This document shows, one piece after another, positions 6,610-7,540 of a DNA stretch of 7,540 nt (its first letter is position 1; every line of letters begins with the position of its first letter). The notes beneath the pieces were generated by a model that was not told the origin of the DNA, searched no databases, and was given only the letters and a program-made list of their open reading frames with translations. The translations under genes were made by a program, and so were the position numbers. The stretch spans positions 1-7,540 of the forward strand of contig JAFNUH010000069.1 of assembly GCA_017384185.1 (NCBI GenBank), in the 5' to 3' direction. The stretch is from Alistipes sp. (GTDB lineage Bacteria; Bacteroidota; Bacteroidia; Bacteroidales; Rikenellaceae).

Positions 6610-6643
6610 AAAATATGGTGCTAATAGTTAGCACCATATTTTT
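6609..6643. terminator. Bidirectional terminator between sodB and greA
   Basis: AAATATGGTGCTAA (6611-6624) pairs with TTAGCACCATATTT (6628-6641) over 14 bp around a TAG loop, and two more A-T pairs extend the base to 6609 and 6643. The A/T ends give a U-run on either strand, so it can end both convergent transcripts. The left base overlaps the last base of the sodB stop codon. Confidence 0.88.
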
Positions 6644-6660
6644 AACATTTTTATATCATA

Positions 6661-7137
6661 TTAGATATTTATATCCAGAATCTCAAACTTCAGCACACCG
6701 GCAGGAACGGTAACCTCGACGATGTCGCCCTTCTTCTTGCCGAGCAGAGCTTTAGCGATGGGGGTGCCAATAGCGAGCTTACCCTCACGCAAGTTAGCCT
6801 CGTTCTCTGAGACGATGGTATATGTTACCTGCTTATTATTGTTGTGGTTAAGCAGTGTCACCTTGCTAAGAATCTGCACCTTGCTCTTGTCAATCTTAGA
6901 CTCATCAATAACACGTGCGTTGGTGAGTGTCTGCTCCAGCTTTGCGATACGCATCTCCAACAAACCCTGAGCCTCACGTGCTGCATCATACTCGGCATTC
7001 TCCGATAAATCGCCCTTATCACGAGCCTCAGCAATAGCTGCCGATATTGCGGGGCGCTCCACCGAACGCATATGATCGAGCTCATCCTTGAGCTTCTGCA
7101 TACCCTCTGCCGTTAGATAAATAATCTCGTTTGCCAT
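6661..7137 (-). CDS. greA: Transcription elongation factor GreA
   Basis: This 158-residue factor enters the secondary channel of stalled RNA polymerase and stimulates cleavage of backtracked RNA. The N-terminal antiparallel coiled coil (about 9-76) carries at its tip ARDKGDLSENAEYDAARE (38-55), in which Asp43 and Glu46 are the acidic pair that supports the catalytic magnesium. The C-terminal FKBP-like domain (about 80-158) includes the conserved LAIGTPIAKALLGKKKGD (121-138), which anchors the protein to the polymerase. Length equals that of usual GreA proteins and no residue expected at the tip is missing. The start is the ATG at 7137, preceded by an A-rich stretch. It is monocistronic: a terminator follows directly, and a consensus promoter lies about 140 bases upstream, which gives an unusually long leader. 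In many Bacteroidales a HIT-family gene lies next to greA; none is present in this window. Confidence 0.97.
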   Translation of the reverse strand: MANEIIYLTAEGMQKLKDELDHMRSVERPAISAAIAEARDKGDLSENAEYDAAREAQGLLEMRIAKLEQTLTNARVIDESKIDKSKVQILSKVTLLNHNNNKQVTYTIVSENEANLREGKLAIGTPIAKALLGKKKGDIVEVTVPAGVLKFEILDINI

Positions 7138-7269
7138 CTTTATAACAGTAAAAAAAGCCAGAATCCCAATCCTGCAGTGTCCTATTTCAAAATTTGCGAC
7201 GCAATCTCAATCACGCCCTCAAGTACACCGGAGATTAGAATCCCGAATTAATAATATATTCAATTGTTG
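7138..7269 (-). promoter_or_regulatory. Long untranslated leader of greA
   Basis: This stretch of about 130 bases lies between the predicted RNA start and the ATG. It contains no recognised riboswitch. The octamer GGGATTCT (minus strand) occurs twice, at 7244-7237 and 7167-7160. A run of codons is open from 7247 to TAG at 7184-7182 and includes a possible GTG-initiated 10-residue peptide from 7214. Before greA is a T-run (7158-7152) not preceded by a strong stem. Confidence 0.35.
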
Positions 7270-7275
7270 TGCTAA

Positions 7276-7306
7276 CAAAGGTAGGCACATTTTTTTGAAT
7301 CTCCAA
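7276..7306 (-). promoter_or_regulatory. Consensus Bacteroidota promoter of greA
   Basis: On the minus strand, TTGG (7306-7303), 19 bases, then TACCTTTG (7283-7276) match the phylum's consensus. The expected RNA start is near 7269, leaving a leader of about 130 bases before the greA ATG. Confidence 0.75.
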
Positions 7307-7378
7307 TTTTTTTCGGCACAAAGTATGCCCTATGTTGATAAGAGGACGCTTTATAGGATAATAGATACCACATAGCAC

Positions 7379-7411
7379 AAAAAAGAGGTGTCAACTTTTT
7401 GTCAACACCTC
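7379..7411 (-). terminator. Minus-strand terminator of the gene at the right edge
   Basis: On the minus strand, GAGGTGTTGAC (7411-7401) pairs with GTTGACACCTC (7395-7385) through 7 Watson-Crick pairs, two G-U pairs and two more pairs around an AAAAA loop, followed by TTTTTT (7384-7379). On the plus strand the two G-U pairs become mismatches and no T-run follows, so the orientation is clear. Confidence 0.8.
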
Positions 7412-7437
7412 ATACAAAATTCCAAGAAGCTGTATTC

Positions 7438-7540
7438 CTACTGCTTGGGGAAATCTATGAGATATACCAGATGTTGCAAGTCTCGCAACATATTACGCTT
7501 CTCCTCCTTAGGTGAATAGATATAGCAGTCGAGTGTAACA
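7438..7540 (-). CDS. Unidentified protein, C-terminal 33-34 residues (runs off right edge)
   Basis: A minus-strand frame enters from the right edge and ends with TAG at 7440-7438. Its visible residues begin VTLDCYIYSPKEEKRNML and end RDLQHLVYLIDFPKQ. The only structure to be seen is a likely strand (VTLDCYIYS) and an amphipathic helix (KEEKRNMLRDLQHLVYLI). It is taken as a real gene end because a well-oriented terminator lies 27 bases downstream and no other frame in this corner fits. The fragment is too short to name a family. The gene is probably a separate unit from greA, since its terminator lies upstream of the greA promoter. Confidence 0.6.
   Translation of the reverse strand, partial: VTLDCYIYSPKEEKRNMLRDLQHLVYLIDFPKQ

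Noticed and set aside
7385..7411. Direct repeat GTCAAC within the right-edge hairpin as a possible regulator site or CRISPR-like repeat
   Set aside because: The two copies are explained as arms of the minus-strand terminator, using G-U pairs; no array or spacing pattern exists here or elsewhere in the window.
1..7540. Insertion sequences, integrase sites, tRNA or rRNA genes
   Set aside because: No transposase frame, terminal inverted repeats, target duplications or recognisable structured RNA gene was seen in the window.

Overview
The window looks like chromosomal DNA of a Bacteroidota, most likely Bacteroidales, bacterium. Three promoters on both strands fit the Bacteroidota sigma-factor consensus (TTTG/TTGG, 19 bases, TAnnTTTG). 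Start codons are preceded by A-rich stretches rather than strong Shine-Dalgarno sites, and the gene content fits the phylum (exported S9B dipeptidyl peptidase, Fe-type superoxide dismutase, DUF5672-type glycosyltransferase). The genus cannot be told from this sequence alone.

Left part (1-1084, minus strand): a two-gene cell-envelope glycan cluster, a GT2-like glycosyltransferase followed 20 bases later by a DUF5672-type protein that runs off the left edge. Middle (1120-5050, plus strand): a compact three-gene operon. It has one clear promoter and a short leader, then a secreted glucosaminidase with two LysM repeats, an uncharacterised 228-residue cytosolic protein, an exported dipeptidyl peptidase IV-like serine peptidase, and a strong terminator. 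The intergenic gaps are 12 and 4 bases. The -10-like boxes for the two divergent clusters form a perfect inverted repeat next to the glucosaminidase start.

Right of this (5101-5885, minus strand) lies a likely toxin-antitoxin style pair: a zeta-toxin-like P-loop kinase followed 5 bases later by a 52-residue acidic protein too short for usual ORF cut-offs. It has its own consensus promoter and converges on the operon terminator. Divergent from it is an Fe-type superoxide dismutase (5989-6609). A long bidirectional hairpin separates that gene from a convergent greA (6661-7137), which is expressed from a consensus promoter about 140 bases upstream of its start. The right edge holds the last 33 codons of an unidentified minus-strand gene with its own terminator.

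Most of the window is ordinary housekeeping and envelope sequence. The parts most worth a second look are the toxin-first zeta pair, the conserved-looking unknown protein inside the hydrolase/peptidase operon, and the overlapping face-to-face promoter boxes.
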